Source: an uncultured Salinicoccus sp. (lineage in GTDB: Bacteria; Bacillota; Bacilli; Staphylococcales; Salinicoccaceae). Taken from it: DNA of 64,000 nucleotides. Location of the stretch: assembly GCA_947494965.1 (NCBI GenBank), contig CANLWV010000004.1:62001-126000 (forward strand), in the 5' to 3' direction. Each line of letters starts with the position of its first letter. Position 1 is the stretch's first letter. The position numbers and the translations under genes were made by a program. Shown here piece after piece: positions 1 through 8,668 of the stretch. The notes below the pieces were generated by a model. It did not search any database. It was not told the DNA's origin and was given only the letters and a program-made list of their open reading frames with translations.

Positions 1-185
1 CCCAAGCGATTTAGAAATTGGACGGCGATACATCTAGCACCCTTAGTCGTGCAAATAAAAAACTATTCCAAGTAGTTTTCAATATACAATAAATTCTACT
101 AACTTTGAACTTAAAATGAGAATAGATGGACATTTTGCAAATAATAATAGAAGTATAATAAATATCAGAAAATTTGGATTATTGG

Positions 186-226
186 TTGTAATCTGAAAAC
201 GATGAGTTATAATAATTGTATACAGT
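186..226 (+). promoter_or_regulatory. Promoter and palindromic operator of the GntR gene
   Basis: TTGTAA at 186-191, a 16-bp spacer and TATAAT at 208-213 form a good sigma-A promoter. Just downstream, 215-226 reads ATTGTATACAGT, nearly a perfect palindrome. Short palindromes of this kind are usual operators for FCD-type GntR regulators, so autoregulation by the following gene is inferred. Confidence 0.5.
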
Positions 227-254
227 TATTCAGATATACAAGGAGGTGGTTGTT

Positions 255-938
255 ATGCATGACAGTATGGATGCTCAAATAAGTAGAATTTCTGCAAAGG
301 ATATAGCTTATGAACAAGTAAAGGAAAAAATTATCAATTGTGTCCTTAATCCTGGCGAACTAATTATAAATGGGGAACTAGGTGAAGAACTTGGAATAAG
401 TCGTACTCCTTTAAGAGAAGCCTTGCAAAGATTAGAGATAGAAGAGCTTGTAAATAGAAATTCTAACGGAACATTTAGCGTAGCCCCAATATCGGTAAAG
501 GAAGTACGAGAGTTGTTTATAATGAGGAGTAAATTAGAAGGAATACTTATACATGATGCAATTGATAACCTAACGGCCCAAAATATAGAGTATCTAACTT
601 ATTTGACCAAAATGGTAAAAGCAACTTCTAAAATTGAAGATTATTATGACACTGAGAATTTTGGAGGAAAATTTCATTCTGCTATCTATTCAATCAGTCA
701 AAACTCAACAGTTGTAAACATTATTTACCAACTTAATGATCGAATTAACAGATATCGAAGGTTAGCTCATAACCATTTTGAAGATATAAAAACCTCTTCT
801 GAAGAACATGATTATATCCTAAAATATATGATCAATAGAGACAAAATAAATGCTGAGTATGAAATTGAAAGCCATATAATCAAAGCTATGAATGTAGCTG
901 TTAAAGCTATTGAAAAGTTTGAAAGCGTTACCAAATAA
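255..938 (+). CDS. GntR family regulator, FCD subfamily
   Basis: A 227-residue DNA-binding regulator that probably controls the opine-dehydrogenase/ABC-transporter cluster behind it. A winged helix-turn-helix spans roughly residues 12-80, with the recognition-helix signature GISRTPLREALQRLE at 47-61. An all-helical ligand-binding FCD domain follows (about 85-215) and carries the spaced histidines (KFHSAI, EEHDYIL, ESHI) that bind metal in this family. FCD regulators typically sense small organic acids. The ATG at 255 is chosen over an upstream in-frame start because AAGGAGGTGG lies 6 bases before it. The gene is AT-rich like its neighbours. The effector is unknown; an opine or amino-acid derivative is an inference from context. 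Confidence 0.85.
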   Translation: MHDSMDAQISRISAKDIAYEQVKEKIINCVLNPGELIINGELGEELGISRTPLREALQRLEIEELVNRNSNGTFSVAPISVKEVRELFIMRSKLEGILIHDAIDNLTAQNIEYLTYLTKMVKATSKIEDYYDTENFGGKFHSAIYSISQNSTVVNIIYQLNDRINRYRRLAHNHFEDIKTSSEEHDYILKYMINRDKINAEYEIESHIIKAMNVAVKAIEKFESVTK

Positions 939-968
939 AAAGACTGAAAAGAAAGCAGGGGTGTTTCA

Positions 969-2024
969 ATGAGTTATGCAGTAATAGGTGGCGGGAATAC
1001 TGGGCAGGCAATTTCCGGTTATCTTTCATTAAACGGAGAAAAGGTACGATTATTTACCAGGGATGCAGAAAGAGCCGAAAAAATCACTAAATACGGATTA
1101 AAAGTTGAAGGGGTATATTCAGGACAGGTTGAGGTGGAAGCAAGTACATCATTAGAGGATGTTGTTAAAGGAACAGAATATATAATAATTTCAACGACTG
1201 CTGCTGGTCACAAACCTACACTCAAAGAGTTAAAAGGATTATTAGAATATAATCAATCCATAATTTTTATACCTGGTTATTGGGGGGCTTTGGAGGCTGC
1301 ACAGATATTAGGAAAGGATATAGCTGATAAAAATATTACTGTGGCGGAAACAAGCGCTCAACCATTTATCAGTAAAACAGACGACAAAGGAACTGTATCA
1401 ATACCTAAAATAAAAAATAATGTTCTTGTTGCGACACTAGTTACCCAAAAAGCACAGCCAGAATTATCTTTAGAATTTTTAAAACGTTTTCCTCATCTAG
1501 TAACATCGAAAAATATATTTGAAACATCTCTTAATAATTCTAATGTTGTAGTACATGTTCCAATTTCGATCTTTAATGGAAGTAGAATAGATAGCGCCCA
1601 GCCTTTTGAATTTTATCCGGAAGGTGTTTCTCCACTAACTGTGAAATATATTGAAAAGTTGGATGAAGAGAGAAGGGAAATAGCTGATTTATTCGACGTA
1701 CAGACCAAAGATATACTCACTATACTAAATGATTTTTACGACACTGATTACTCGAGCTTATATGAAGCATTGCCTAGTTTGTTTGCTTCAGGTGCAGCGC
1801 CAACCACTGTAAACCATAGATATTTTACAGAGGACATACCTTATGGTCTTGTAGCTATTTCTGAGATTGCAAAAAAGTCAGGCGTTAAAATACCATACAC
1901 TGACTCATTAATCAATACATCTTCATTGTTCTCAAATGAAGACTACAGAAATATAGGGGTCAATTTGGAGAATTTTTCATTTGATGATTTGTTTAGTTTT
2001 GGAGGAATTGCCGAAAGAACTTAA
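969..2024 (+). CDS. NAD(P)-dependent opine dehydrogenase family protein
   Basis: A 351-residue cytoplasmic dehydrogenase of the octopine/nopaline (opine) dehydrogenase family. These enzymes reversibly join an amino acid to a 2-oxo acid by reductive condensation. The N-terminus has a Rossmann nucleotide-binding motif (VIGGGNTGQAISGYL), and residues around 190-200 (NVVVHVPISIFN) contain the His conserved near the active site. The length is close to the bacterial opine dehydrogenase of Arthrobacter (about 359) and clearly shorter than staphylopine dehydrogenase CntM (about 430), and no cntKL genes are adjacent. It follows the GntR gene by 30 bp and precedes an amino-acid ABC importer, which favours a catabolic role on an imported opine. 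The substrate cannot be read from sequence. Confidence 0.75.
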   Translation: MSYAVIGGGNTGQAISGYLSLNGEKVRLFTRDAERAEKITKYGLKVEGVYSGQVEVEASTSLEDVVKGTEYIIISTTAAGHKPTLKELKGLLEYNQSIIFIPGYWGALEAAQILGKDIADKNITVAETSAQPFISKTDDKGTVSIPKIKNNVLVATLVTQKAQPELSLEFLKRFPHLVTSKNIFETSLNNSNVVVHVPISIFNGSRIDSAQPFEFYPEGVSPLTVKYIEKLDEERREIADLFDVQTKDILTILNDFYDTDYSSLYEALPSLFASGAAPTTVNHRYFTEDIPYGLVAISEIAKKSGVKIPYTDSLINTSSLFSNEDYRNIGVNLENFSFDDLFSFGGIAERT

Positions 2025-2098
2025 AAATACCCTATTGAAGCATCAAATAAAATCAAACAGATAATTGATTTGTATCGATATACGAAAGAAGGGATTTA

Positions 2099-2860
2099 AT
2101 GTTAAACATAGAAAACTTAAAGTTATCATTCGGGGAAAAAGAAGTGTTGAAAGGTGTAAACCTTAGTGTAGATAAAGGTGATGTAGTTACTTTTATAGGG
2201 CCAAGTGGAACAGGTAAAACTACTATATTAAAATGCATTAATTATCTTGTTGAACCCCATGAAGGACGAATGCAAATGGGAAGTATTAGTGTCGATTTTA
2301 AGAAGATAAACAAGAAAGAAACACTTAAACTCAGACGTAATACTGCAATGGTTTTCCAGCAATTTAACCTCTTTAAAAATAAAACAGTAGTAGAAAATGT
2401 TATGGATGCACAAATTGCAGTACAGAAAAAATCAAAAAAAGAAGCGTACAATAAAAGTATGGAGTTATTAGATAAGGTGGGCTTATCAGACAAAGAAAAA
2501 GATTATCCTTCTAAGTTATCGGGTGGGCAGCAACAGAGAGTAAGTATTGCTAGAGCATTGGCAGTTGAGCCGGATATAATTCTTTTTGATGAGCCAACAT
2601 CTTCACTTGATCCTGAATTGGTTGACGAAGTGCTTAAAGTGATCGAAAGTGTTGCTAAAACAGGCGTAACAATTTTATTAGTTACTCATGAGATGGATTT
2701 TGCACGAAAAATTTCAAATAAGGTTGTATTTATGGAAAAAGGAAAGGTTATTGAAGAAGGGCCGCCGGACCAAATATTTGAAAACTCTGAAAATGAAAGA
2801 ACTAAGCAGTTCTTGAAAAAATTTTATTCTGAAAATAAAGAAGTATTAGAAGTAAGATAA
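2099..2860 (+). CDS. Polar amino acid ABC transporter, ATP-binding protein
   Basis: A 253-residue ATPase that powers a GlnQ/HisP-type importer. Walker A is GPSGTGKTT (34-42), the Q-loop lies in VFQQFNLF, the signature is LSGGQQQR (about 140) and Walker B is ILFDEP, followed by the H-loop in LLVTHEMDFA. These features and the length are typical of polar amino acid transporter ATPases. It is the first gene of a four-gene importer, followed by the binding protein and two permeases. The ATG has a GAAGGGA ribosome-binding site. An imperfect dyad at 2070-2086 (TTGTAT...ATACGAA) just upstream resembles the GntR operator and could be a second regulator site. Confidence 0.9.
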   Translation: MLNIENLKLSFGEKEVLKGVNLSVDKGDVVTFIGPSGTGKTTILKCINYLVEPHEGRMQMGSISVDFKKINKKETLKLRRNTAMVFQQFNLFKNKTVVENVMDAQIAVQKKSKKEAYNKSMELLDKVGLSDKEKDYPSKLSGGQQQRVSIARALAVEPDIILFDEPTSSLDPELVDEVLKVIESVAKTGVTILLVTHEMDFARKISNKVVFMEKGKVIEEGPPDQIFENSENERTKQFLKKFYSENKEVLEVR

Positions 2861-2878
2861 TAAAAGGGGATGTCTATA

Positions 2879-3730
2879 ATGAAAAAGGTCTCAATGTCTT
2901 TATTTGCGTTAAGTATGACCGTGTTGTTATCAGCATGTAATGGGGCAGGAGAAGAGGAAGCTGATGCAGATAACAAAATTAATTCTGATACAGAAGCAAG
3001 AACTATTACAGTCACTACACCACCAACTTCGAAAAATCTAAGTTGGCAAGAAACTAATGGAGACATATTAGGTTATGAACCAGATGTCCTAAGGGCTATA
3101 GATGAAAAATTATCAGATTATGAATTTGATATCCAAGCAGTTGCGGACAGTGCTCAAGAAACTGGAATAAAATCAGGAAGATATGAGCTGAACGTAGGAG
3201 GATTCTATCCAACCCCTGAGCGTAAAGAACAATTCTTAGTACCAGAGGAGGCTACAGGAAGAAGTTTAATTAAAATGTGGGTAAGAGAGGATAGTGATAT
3301 AGAAACTCTTGAAGATTTAGAAGGGAAGAATATAACACCATTCACAGCAGGGGGAGGCACTCTTCAAGTAGTCCTAGATTGGCAAGAAGAAAACCCTGAA
3401 TATAATCTTAAATTAGAAGAATCCAGCGGAGATATTCCTTATGCTCAACGCTTAAAAGAGATAGAGTCAGGAAAATACGATGCGTTTGTAGGACCTGCTA
3501 ATTTAGGACAGAACGAAATCATTGAAGAACAAGGACTAGATGTACGGGCAACGGACCCTATTTATGTAGGTGAAACTATAATGCTGATCTATGATTCTGA
3601 AGAAAACCAAGAACTGTTGAGTCAAGTAGATGAAGCGTTGATCGAACTAAAAGAAGAAGGTAAATTAACGGAAATATCTGAAGATTACTATGGAGAAGAT
3701 ATATTCCAGTATGATTTAACAGATGAATAA
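2879..3730 (+). CDS. Amino-acid/opine-binding lipoprotein of ABC transporter
   Basis: A 283-residue extracellular solute-binding lipoprotein (family 3 type) that captures the substrate for the importer. The signal peptide ends in the lipobox LLSAC with Cys20 as the lipidation site, followed by a short acidic linker. The mature part has the two-lobed PBPb pattern (TWQE-like first lobe, then a segment such as WVREDSDIETLEDLEGK). The start at 2879 is preferred over the in-frame ATG at 2870 because AAAAGGGG is spaced correctly for it. It lies 9 bp (from 2870) to 18 bp after the ATPase gene. Binding specificity is unknown; polar amino acids or opines fit the family and neighbours. Confidence 0.85.
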   Translation: MKKVSMSLFALSMTVLLSACNGAGEEEADADNKINSDTEARTITVTTPPTSKNLSWQETNGDILGYEPDVLRAIDEKLSDYEFDIQAVADSAQETGIKSGRYELNVGGFYPTPERKEQFLVPEEATGRSLIKMWVREDSDIETLEDLEGKNITPFTAGGGTLQVVLDWQEENPEYNLKLEESSGDIPYAQRLKEIESGKYDAFVGPANLGQNEIIEEQGLDVRATDPIYVGETIMLIYDSEENQELLSQVDEALIELKEEGKLTEISEDYYGEDIFQYDLTDE

Positions 3731-3752
3731 GATAATTAATAGAGATGTTATG

Positions 3753-3787
3753 CCACATTATAAGTATATAAATAACCTATAATGTGG
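3753..3787 (+). promoter_or_regulatory. Stem-loop between binding-protein and permease genes
   Basis: CCACATTATA (3753-3762) and TATAATGTGG (3778-3787) form a perfect 10-bp stem with a 15-base loop and no T-tract. Placed after the binding-protein gene and before the permeases, it probably protects the upstream mRNA or damps downstream expression, giving excess binding protein over membrane components. Confidence 0.55.
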
Positions 3788-3821
3788 TATGAAATCCATC
3801 GTAAGAAGGAGAGGAGTCTAT

Positions 3822-4532
3822 ATGATTGAAGCTCCAAGTACAATAGATATTGCATCATTATTATTGCAGGTCGCTCATATTACATTGTATATTTTAATAA
3901 TTTCTGCTGTATTAGGATTGTTGTTGGGAACTAGTCTGACAATGATTACTGTCAAAAATATTCCAGTTTTTAAGCAGTTAACGACAGTGTTGTCATCGTT
4001 TACAAGAAGTGTACCAATTATAATACAATTATTTATTGTTTATTATGCTATGCCGCCTCTCCTTTCGAATTTTGGTATCAATATGAGCAATTTAAGTGCT
4101 ATTACTGCCTCAATAATAGCGTTGACATTGTATCATGGTGGGTATCTGACCGAAGTGTTAAGGGCCGCTTATAAAGCAGTGGACAAGGGGCAACATGAAG
4201 CCGCAGACAGTTTTGGATACACTCCTATACAGAAATTTTTCAGGATTATATTACCCCAAGTAGTGCCAGTAGCATTACCTGGTTGGGGAAATGCTTTAAT
4301 TCATTTGATACATGATACTTCGCTAGTCTTCGCACTAGGCGTAGCTGATATTATGGGACGTGCAGAATTAATTGCTGCCGCTTCATATGGTATGAATCAA
4401 ATCCAAGTATTTATTATTGTCGCCGCAATTTATATTATATTTACATTTCTTTCTGATGGCTTGGTTCGTTTGCTTGAGAGAAAAACTAAAAAATATAAGT
4501 TAGATTCTGGTTTGAACACAGGGGGGGCATAA
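3822..4532 (+). CDS. Amino acid ABC transporter permease (first)
   Basis: A 236-residue HisM/GlnP-type membrane permease with about five transmembrane segments. The cytoplasmic EAA loop that docks the ATPase is visible as HEAADSFGYTPIQKFFRIILP. The start at ATG 3822 is set by AGGAGAGGAG a few bases upstream; the longer in-frame reading would begin inside the preceding stem-loop. It is separated from the binding-protein gene by about 90 bp that include the hairpin and is followed after 2 bp by the second permease, so the two form a heterodimeric channel. The coding sequence is AT-rich as in the whole island. Confidence 0.88.
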   Translation: MIEAPSTIDIASLLLQVAHITLYILIISAVLGLLLGTSLTMITVKNIPVFKQLTTVLSSFTRSVPIIIQLFIVYYAMPPLLSNFGINMSNLSAITASIIALTLYHGGYLTEVLRAAYKAVDKGQHEAADSFGYTPIQKFFRIILPQVVPVALPGWGNALIHLIHDTSLVFALGVADIMGRAELIAAASYGMNQIQVFIIVAAIYIIFTFLSDGLVRLLERKTKKYKLDSGLNTGGA

Positions 4533-4534
4533 AA

Positions 4535-5224
4535 TTGAATTTAGAAATCTTGTGGCAAGACTTTTTAGGTATACTACCCATTGTTCCTCAAACTGTTGCT
4601 TTAGCTGTGATAATATTTTTATTATCTATCTTAATCGGTACTATCATGGCATTAATACAGGAATATAATGTGCCGATACTTAAACAAATGGTCATACTGT
4701 TCAAGTTATTCTTGAGAGGAACTCCTCTGATTGTATTCATATTTATCATGTATTACTCACTTCCAAGTGTAGTTAATTTTTTCACAGGGTTGTTAAATAT
4801 GAATTATAACGCGCATAATATACCGCCAGCGATAATACTTATAGTTGCAGTATCTTTGACTGTATCCTCGTTTCAAGCAGAAACTATCAGGGGTTCATTC
4901 CTTTCCGTAAGTTATGGACAAATGGAAGCTGCTAGATCTCTTGGTTATACACCATTCCAAGCTTTTACTAGAATTATTACACCTCAGGCTCTTGTGGAAG
5001 CATTGCCAGAGTTTGGGAGTGCGTTTTTAGTAGTTATGAAAGCAATTTCTCTTGGGTTTATGATTACTGTCGTGGACATATTTGCTCAATCCAGGCTGAT
5101 CGCGTCGTCTAATTCATACTATATAGAGGCTTTCGTGGTAGCAGCATTAATGTACTGGGGTATTGCAGTGCTTGTTGTAACTCTTACTAATAAATTTGAA
5201 TCTCGATTATTGAGTAAGAGCTAA
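4535..5224 (+). CDS. Amino acid ABC transporter permease (second)
   Basis: A 229-residue HisM/GlnP-type permease, partner of the preceding one. Several hydrophobic membrane segments flank the ATPase-contact EAA motif [20 protein letters not shown]. The start is a TTG at 4535: a G-rich ribosome-binding site (4521-4527) sits seven bases before it and overlaps the end of the upstream gene, and no suitable ATG lies near. It ends 70 bp before the mosaic threonine-dehydrogenase-like gene. Together with the ATPase and lipoprotein it completes a standard type I amino-acid importer. Confidence 0.87.
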   Translation: MNLEILWQDFLGILPIVPQTVALAVIIFLLSILIGTIMALIQEYNVPILKQMVILFKLFLRGTPLIVFIFIMYYSLPSVVNFFTGLLNMNYNAHNIPPAIILIVAVSLTVSSFQAETIRGSFLSVSYGQMEAARSLGYTPFQAFTRIITPQALVEALPEFGSAFLVVMKAISLGFMITVVDIFAQSRLIASSNSYYIEAFVVAALMYWGIAVLVVTLTNKFESRLLSKS

Positions 5225-5294
5225 GCATAGTATAACTATTATCAGTAAAATATCAGTAAAATTTTTGAAATTTATAATCATAAGGGAGATATAC

Positions 5295-6251
5295 ATGAAA
5301 AGAATTATTATTACCGGTGCGCTCGGGCAGATCGGCACTGAGCTGACTTTAAAACTAAGAGAGAAATACGGGGACGAAAATGTTCTGCCGACGGACATCA
5401 AAGAACCTGAGAGTGACGAATTGAAAGGTAAGCCCTTTGAGATCCTGGATGTCAGGGATAAAACGCGGATGGATGAAATCGTAGAGGATTTCAAACCCGA
5501 TACGATTATGCATATGGCCGCGCTACTCAGCGCGACTTGCGAAAAGAATCCGCAATTCGCTTGGGACATCAATATGGGAGGACTTGTAAACGCCCTTGAG
5601 ACCGCAAGGGAGCGGGACCTTAAATTCTTCACTCCAAGTTCCATCGGTGCTTTCGGACCATCGACTCCGAAGGAGAACACCCCGCAGGTCACCATCCAGA
5701 GGCCGACCACGATGTATGGTGTGAATAAAGTATCGGGAGAACTGCTGTGTGACTACTACCATGAGAAATTTGGTGTGGACACACGGGGCGTGAGGTTCCC
5801 GGGACTCATTTCCCATGTCAAGGAGCCCGGCGGCGGTACAACCGATTATGCCGTTGAAATCTTCTTTGAAGCCATCCGGAATGGACAGTATACATCGTTC
5901 ATAGATAAAAATACGAATATGGACATGATGTATATGGATGATGCCATCGAGGCGATCATCAAGCTGATGGAAGCGGATGCTTCGAATCTGGAACACCGCA
6001 ACGCCTTCAACGTCACAGCGATGAGCATCAATCCTGAGATGGTGGCGAATGAAATCAAAAAGCATATACCCGACTTCGAACTGTTCTATGATGTGGACCC
6101 TGTACGTCAGGGGATCGCAGAGAGTTGGCCGAACGCCATCGATGCCTCGGAAGCTGAACGGCAGTGGGGTTTTAATCCAAAATATGATCTTTCTCGCATG
6201 ACTACAACCATGTTAAATGTGATAAGGGAGAAAAAACTCTCAAAAATTTAA
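5295..6251 (+). CDS. L-threonine 3-dehydrogenase-like NAD-dependent epimerase/dehydratase (mosaic second copy)
   Basis: A 318-residue short-chain-type NAD-dependent protein close to the Gram-positive threonine 3-dehydrogenase that oxidises L-threonine to 2-amino-3-ketobutyrate. The N-terminal nucleotide site is GALGQIG and the catalytic pair is in [11 protein letters not shown] (Tyr and Lys). ATG 5295 is chosen because AAGGGAG precedes it; an upstream TTG gives a 10-residue extension. Bases 5304-6145 look identical to the housekeeping copy at 45435-46276. After 6170 the DNA diverges and becomes AT-rich, ending in a different tail ([18 protein letters not shown] against [17 protein letters not shown]). 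This suggests an island-borne homologue whose interior was overwritten by the chromosomal gene. Confidence 0.85.
   Translation: MKRIIITGALGQIGTELTLKLREKYGDENVLPTDIKEPESDELKGKPFEILDVRDKTRMDEIVEDFKPDTIMHMAALLSATCEKNPQFAWDINMGGLVNALETARERDLKFFTPSSIGAFGPSTPKENTPQVTIQRPTTMYGVNKVSGELLCDYYHEKFGVDTRGVRFPGLISHVKEPGGGTTDYAVEIFFEAIRNGQYTSFIDKNTNMDMMYMDDAIEAIIKLMEADASNLEHRNAFNVTAMSINPEMVANEIKKHIPDFELFYDVDPVRQGIAESWPNAIDASEAERQWGFNPKYDLSRMTTTMLNVIREKKLSKI
5304..6145 (+). repeat. 842-bp direct repeat, copy 1 (interior of tdh-like gene)
   Basis: By eye this segment is identical base for base to 45435-46276 (constant offset 40131). Identity stops at 6146, followed by a patch of about 20 matching bases and then clear divergence. 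The repeat is entirely internal to two homologous genes. Confidence 0.9.
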
Positions 6252-6287
6252 ATATTTATAATAATATCTAATGAGGTGTATTATAAG

Positions 6288-7148
6288 GTGACTAACACGA
6301 CAAAAGGAGTAGTTGCATTACTAATATCCTCACTAGGCTTCGCTCTTATGTCTTTTCTTATTAAGTACAGTGGGGATTTGCCCACAGTTCAAAAGACATT
6401 TTTCAGAAACTTCATCTCAATGATGATTTCACTTGCGCTGGTCGTCTATTATAAAGAAAAGCTTTTTGGACGTAGGGAAAATCAGACATTGCTTTTATTG
6501 AGATCCACTTTTGGACTTATGGGGGTTCTCATTAATTTTTATGTAATTGATCGGTTAGTACTTAGTGACGCTGAAATACTTAATAAATTGAGTCCTTTTT
6601 TTACAATAATACTTTGTGCGATATTCTTAAAAGAACACATAAAAAAATTTCAGTTTATATCAATTATGATTGCATTTATAGGTGCAGTTTTTATTATTAA
6701 ACCATCTGCTTCAAGCGATGCTTTATTTGCACTAGTGGGTGTTTTGGGAGCCTTATGTGCTGCAAGTGCGTATACTATTCTAAGAGTGCTTGGTGATCGT
6801 GAAAAGTTCTTTACAGTCGTTTTTTATTTTTCTACATTCTCTACTATAGCACTTTTGCCCTTTTTTATTTACCAATATGAAGCAATGAGTACTAAGCAAA
6901 TCTTTACACTGATACTTGCGGGTATCTGCGCATCGTTGGGTCAGTTTGGTATAACTATTGCTTATAGTTTTGCACCTGCTCGGGAAATATCAATATTTAT
7001 CTACTCCTCGATATTATTCACAGCCTTGCTAAGTATATTTATTTTTGAAGAAATACCCGACCCACTTTCTATTATGGGTTACTTTATAATATTTAGTGCA
7101 AGTTATTATATGTTTATGAAGAACCGCAAACCTAAACTGAATATTTAA
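6288..7148 (+). CDS. EamA/DMT family transporter
   Basis: A 286-residue inner-membrane protein of the drug/metabolite transporter superfamily, with ten predicted membrane segments arranged as two EamA repeats (roughly residues 8-135 and 150-280). Members export amino acids, purines or other metabolites. GTG 6288 is favoured because GAGGTG lies eight bases upstream; an in-frame GTG at 6276 would add four residues. It follows the tdh-like gene by about 36 bp on the same strand, so it is probably part of the island operon. It could export a product or surplus amino acid of the opine pathway, but that role is inferred only from position. Confidence 0.8.
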   Translation: MTNTTKGVVALLISSLGFALMSFLIKYSGDLPTVQKTFFRNFISMMISLALVVYYKEKLFGRRENQTLLLLRSTFGLMGVLINFYVIDRLVLSDAEILNKLSPFFTIILCAIFLKEHIKKFQFISIMIAFIGAVFIIKPSASSDALFALVGVLGALCAASAYTILRVLGDREKFFTVVFYFSTFSTIALLPFFIYQYEAMSTKQIFTLILAGICASLGQFGITIAYSFAPAREISIFIYSSILFTALLSIFIFEEIPDPLSIMGYFIIFSASYYMFMKNRKPKLNI

Positions 7149-7715
7149 TATAACTAGCATGGCTATCTTCTCAACCTGATGATTAAAGAAATATTTAAAC
7201 TGACTCGGTAAAATGAAGGGAAAAATTTCTCTTTTCTTAAGCCGCCTAGTTTCCATAGTGAATAAAAGAAAGGCAGCTTAATTTCTGGATGTATTCTTTC
7301 TTCATTACTAATTGAATGATGTCATGTTGAGAGAAGTTTTTAAAGCTATAAGTCGGAAATTGGGTTCAATAATATCCATAATATTACTGTTGAAAAGTCC
7401 GAAAGACAATTTGCTGTAAACTAAAATATTCTATTATTTTATAAAGTTGATAGACGTATCGGATTCATTTCGCAATATGAGAATTCAATGCTCTTTATTC
7501 AATAAATCGCTACGGTGATTAGCTCATTCTAGTTTATACGGGTCTCAGCCATGTAGGACTATTCTCCAATTCTCTTGGACAGGAAAACTTATCCCATATA
7601 GTTAGTGTTTAAAGTTTTATACTACCTATAACAAGCATAAAAATGGCGATTTAGCTTATTCAATTAAAACCTAAGATGATGCAATGCTTTTTATTAACCC
7701 TCTATATATTTTTCA
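7149..7715. other. AT-rich intergenic stretch at island edge
   Basis: About 570 bp without a convincing intact gene. On the minus strand, a stop at 7163-7165 closes a reading frame running from about 7310 that reads as plausible protein (for example LPFFYSLWKLGG), but it has no start signal or family match that I recognise. It may be a decayed gene or mobile-element remnant marking the island border. No terminator was seen for the EamA gene. Confidence 0.4.
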
Positions 7716-8531
7716 CTACACCTCAATCACCGTCAAAGCATCGGCAACTTCCGTGGCCAAATCGTCCGTCCGCCATTCACGCTGGTAGCCGAGACATGGA
7801 CAGATGTAGTGGATGCCGCCGTCTGTGATCTGGTGGCGGAAGTGGACATGGCCCATGATGCTGTAGCGGATGGGGAATTCTTTGTAGAGTGGGTCGAAGT
7901 CGGATGTGCCGATGAATGCGTTGAAGAAGTCGAATAGGCGATGGGGTGTAGGGACGACAAACCGTGGGTGGGTGACGACGTGGGTCATCAGGATGATGTT
8001 GCGGTCGCCGACGCGCTCGAGGTCCTGTTTTGCGGATTGTGCGAATGCTTTTGATATCGCTGGATCGTCCATCGACCAGTTGGCGCGGATTTTATCCTGC
8101 CAGGTGCCGCCGGAGAATTTCCCCGTCGCGATCTTTTCCCGGGAAAACCGCGGATCTGCGTAGGAATAATCATACCAGCCGCTGTTGCCGACGATGGCCC
8201 ACTGGTCATCTATAATCAGCGGGGCATCTATCATGCTGGTCGGTTCTTCTTTATAGAGCTGATGGATTTCAGGGGTGGATATATGGCCTGCTTCGGGTTG
8301 CCAATAATCATGGTTGCCGGGGACGAAGCGGATATCGATTCCTGTCTTGTCCATAAGCGTATAGACGAACTCAAGGGTGATGCGGTAATCGCTGGCGATA
8401 TCGCCTGCTATGAGCAGCAGTTCTATTTGCTGCTTGTGGATTTCCTGTGTCAGTACATGTTCAAAATCCTGGATTGTATAGCGTGTCTGCCTACGATCGA
8501 TATGCAGATCTGCAATGATGCCTATTCTCAT
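7716..8531 (-). CDS. Metallophosphoesterase (calcineurin-like)
   Basis: A 271-residue cytoplasmic phosphoesterase. The metal-binding motifs of the calcineurin-like fold appear in order: DLHID near residue 8, GDIASD near 43, GNHDYW near 72, and later MTHVVTH and GHVHFRHQ, giving the usual dinuclear centre ligands. Staphylococci carry related uncharacterised phosphohydrolases. It is transcribed on the minus strand, probably as a single gene, after the nupC terminator at 8620-8641. Base composition is host-like, so this gene marks the chromosomal side of the AT-rich island border. The substrate is unknown. Confidence 0.8.
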   Translation of the reverse strand: MRIGIIADLHIDRRQTRYTIQDFEHVLTQEIHKQQIELLLIAGDIASDYRITLEFVYTLMDKTGIDIRFVPGNHDYWQPEAGHISTPEIHQLYKEEPTSMIDAPLIIDDQWAIVGNSGWYDYSYADPRFSREKIATGKFSGGTWQDKIRANWSMDDPAISKAFAQSAKQDLERVGDRNIILMTHVVTHPRFVVPTPHRLFDFFNAFIGTSDFDPLYKEFPIRYSIMGHVHFRHQITDGGIHYICPCLGYQREWRTDDLATEVADALTVIEV

Positions 8532-8619
8532 ATTAATCGCTCCATCAAATTTTTATCTCATAGGCAGTATCAGGTAATTCCTCAACCAAAGTCAACTGAA
8601 GTACCCATGGAAATGAAGA

Positions 8620-8641
8620 AGGCAGGCCATATGGCCTGCCT
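8620..8641 (-). terminator. nupC terminator
   Basis: A perfect 22-base palindrome (AGGCAGGCCAT and its complement) lies 3' of nupC, with a T-rich run on the minus strand and TCTTTT on the plus strand. Confidence 0.7.
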
Positions 8642-8668
8642 CTTTTGTATGCATATAAATTATGTCTA

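Noticed and set aside
969-2024. Staphylopine dehydrogenase CntM
   Set aside because: The protein is about 80 residues too short, there are no cntK or cntL genes, and the transporter is of the polar amino acid type, not the nickel/peptide type.
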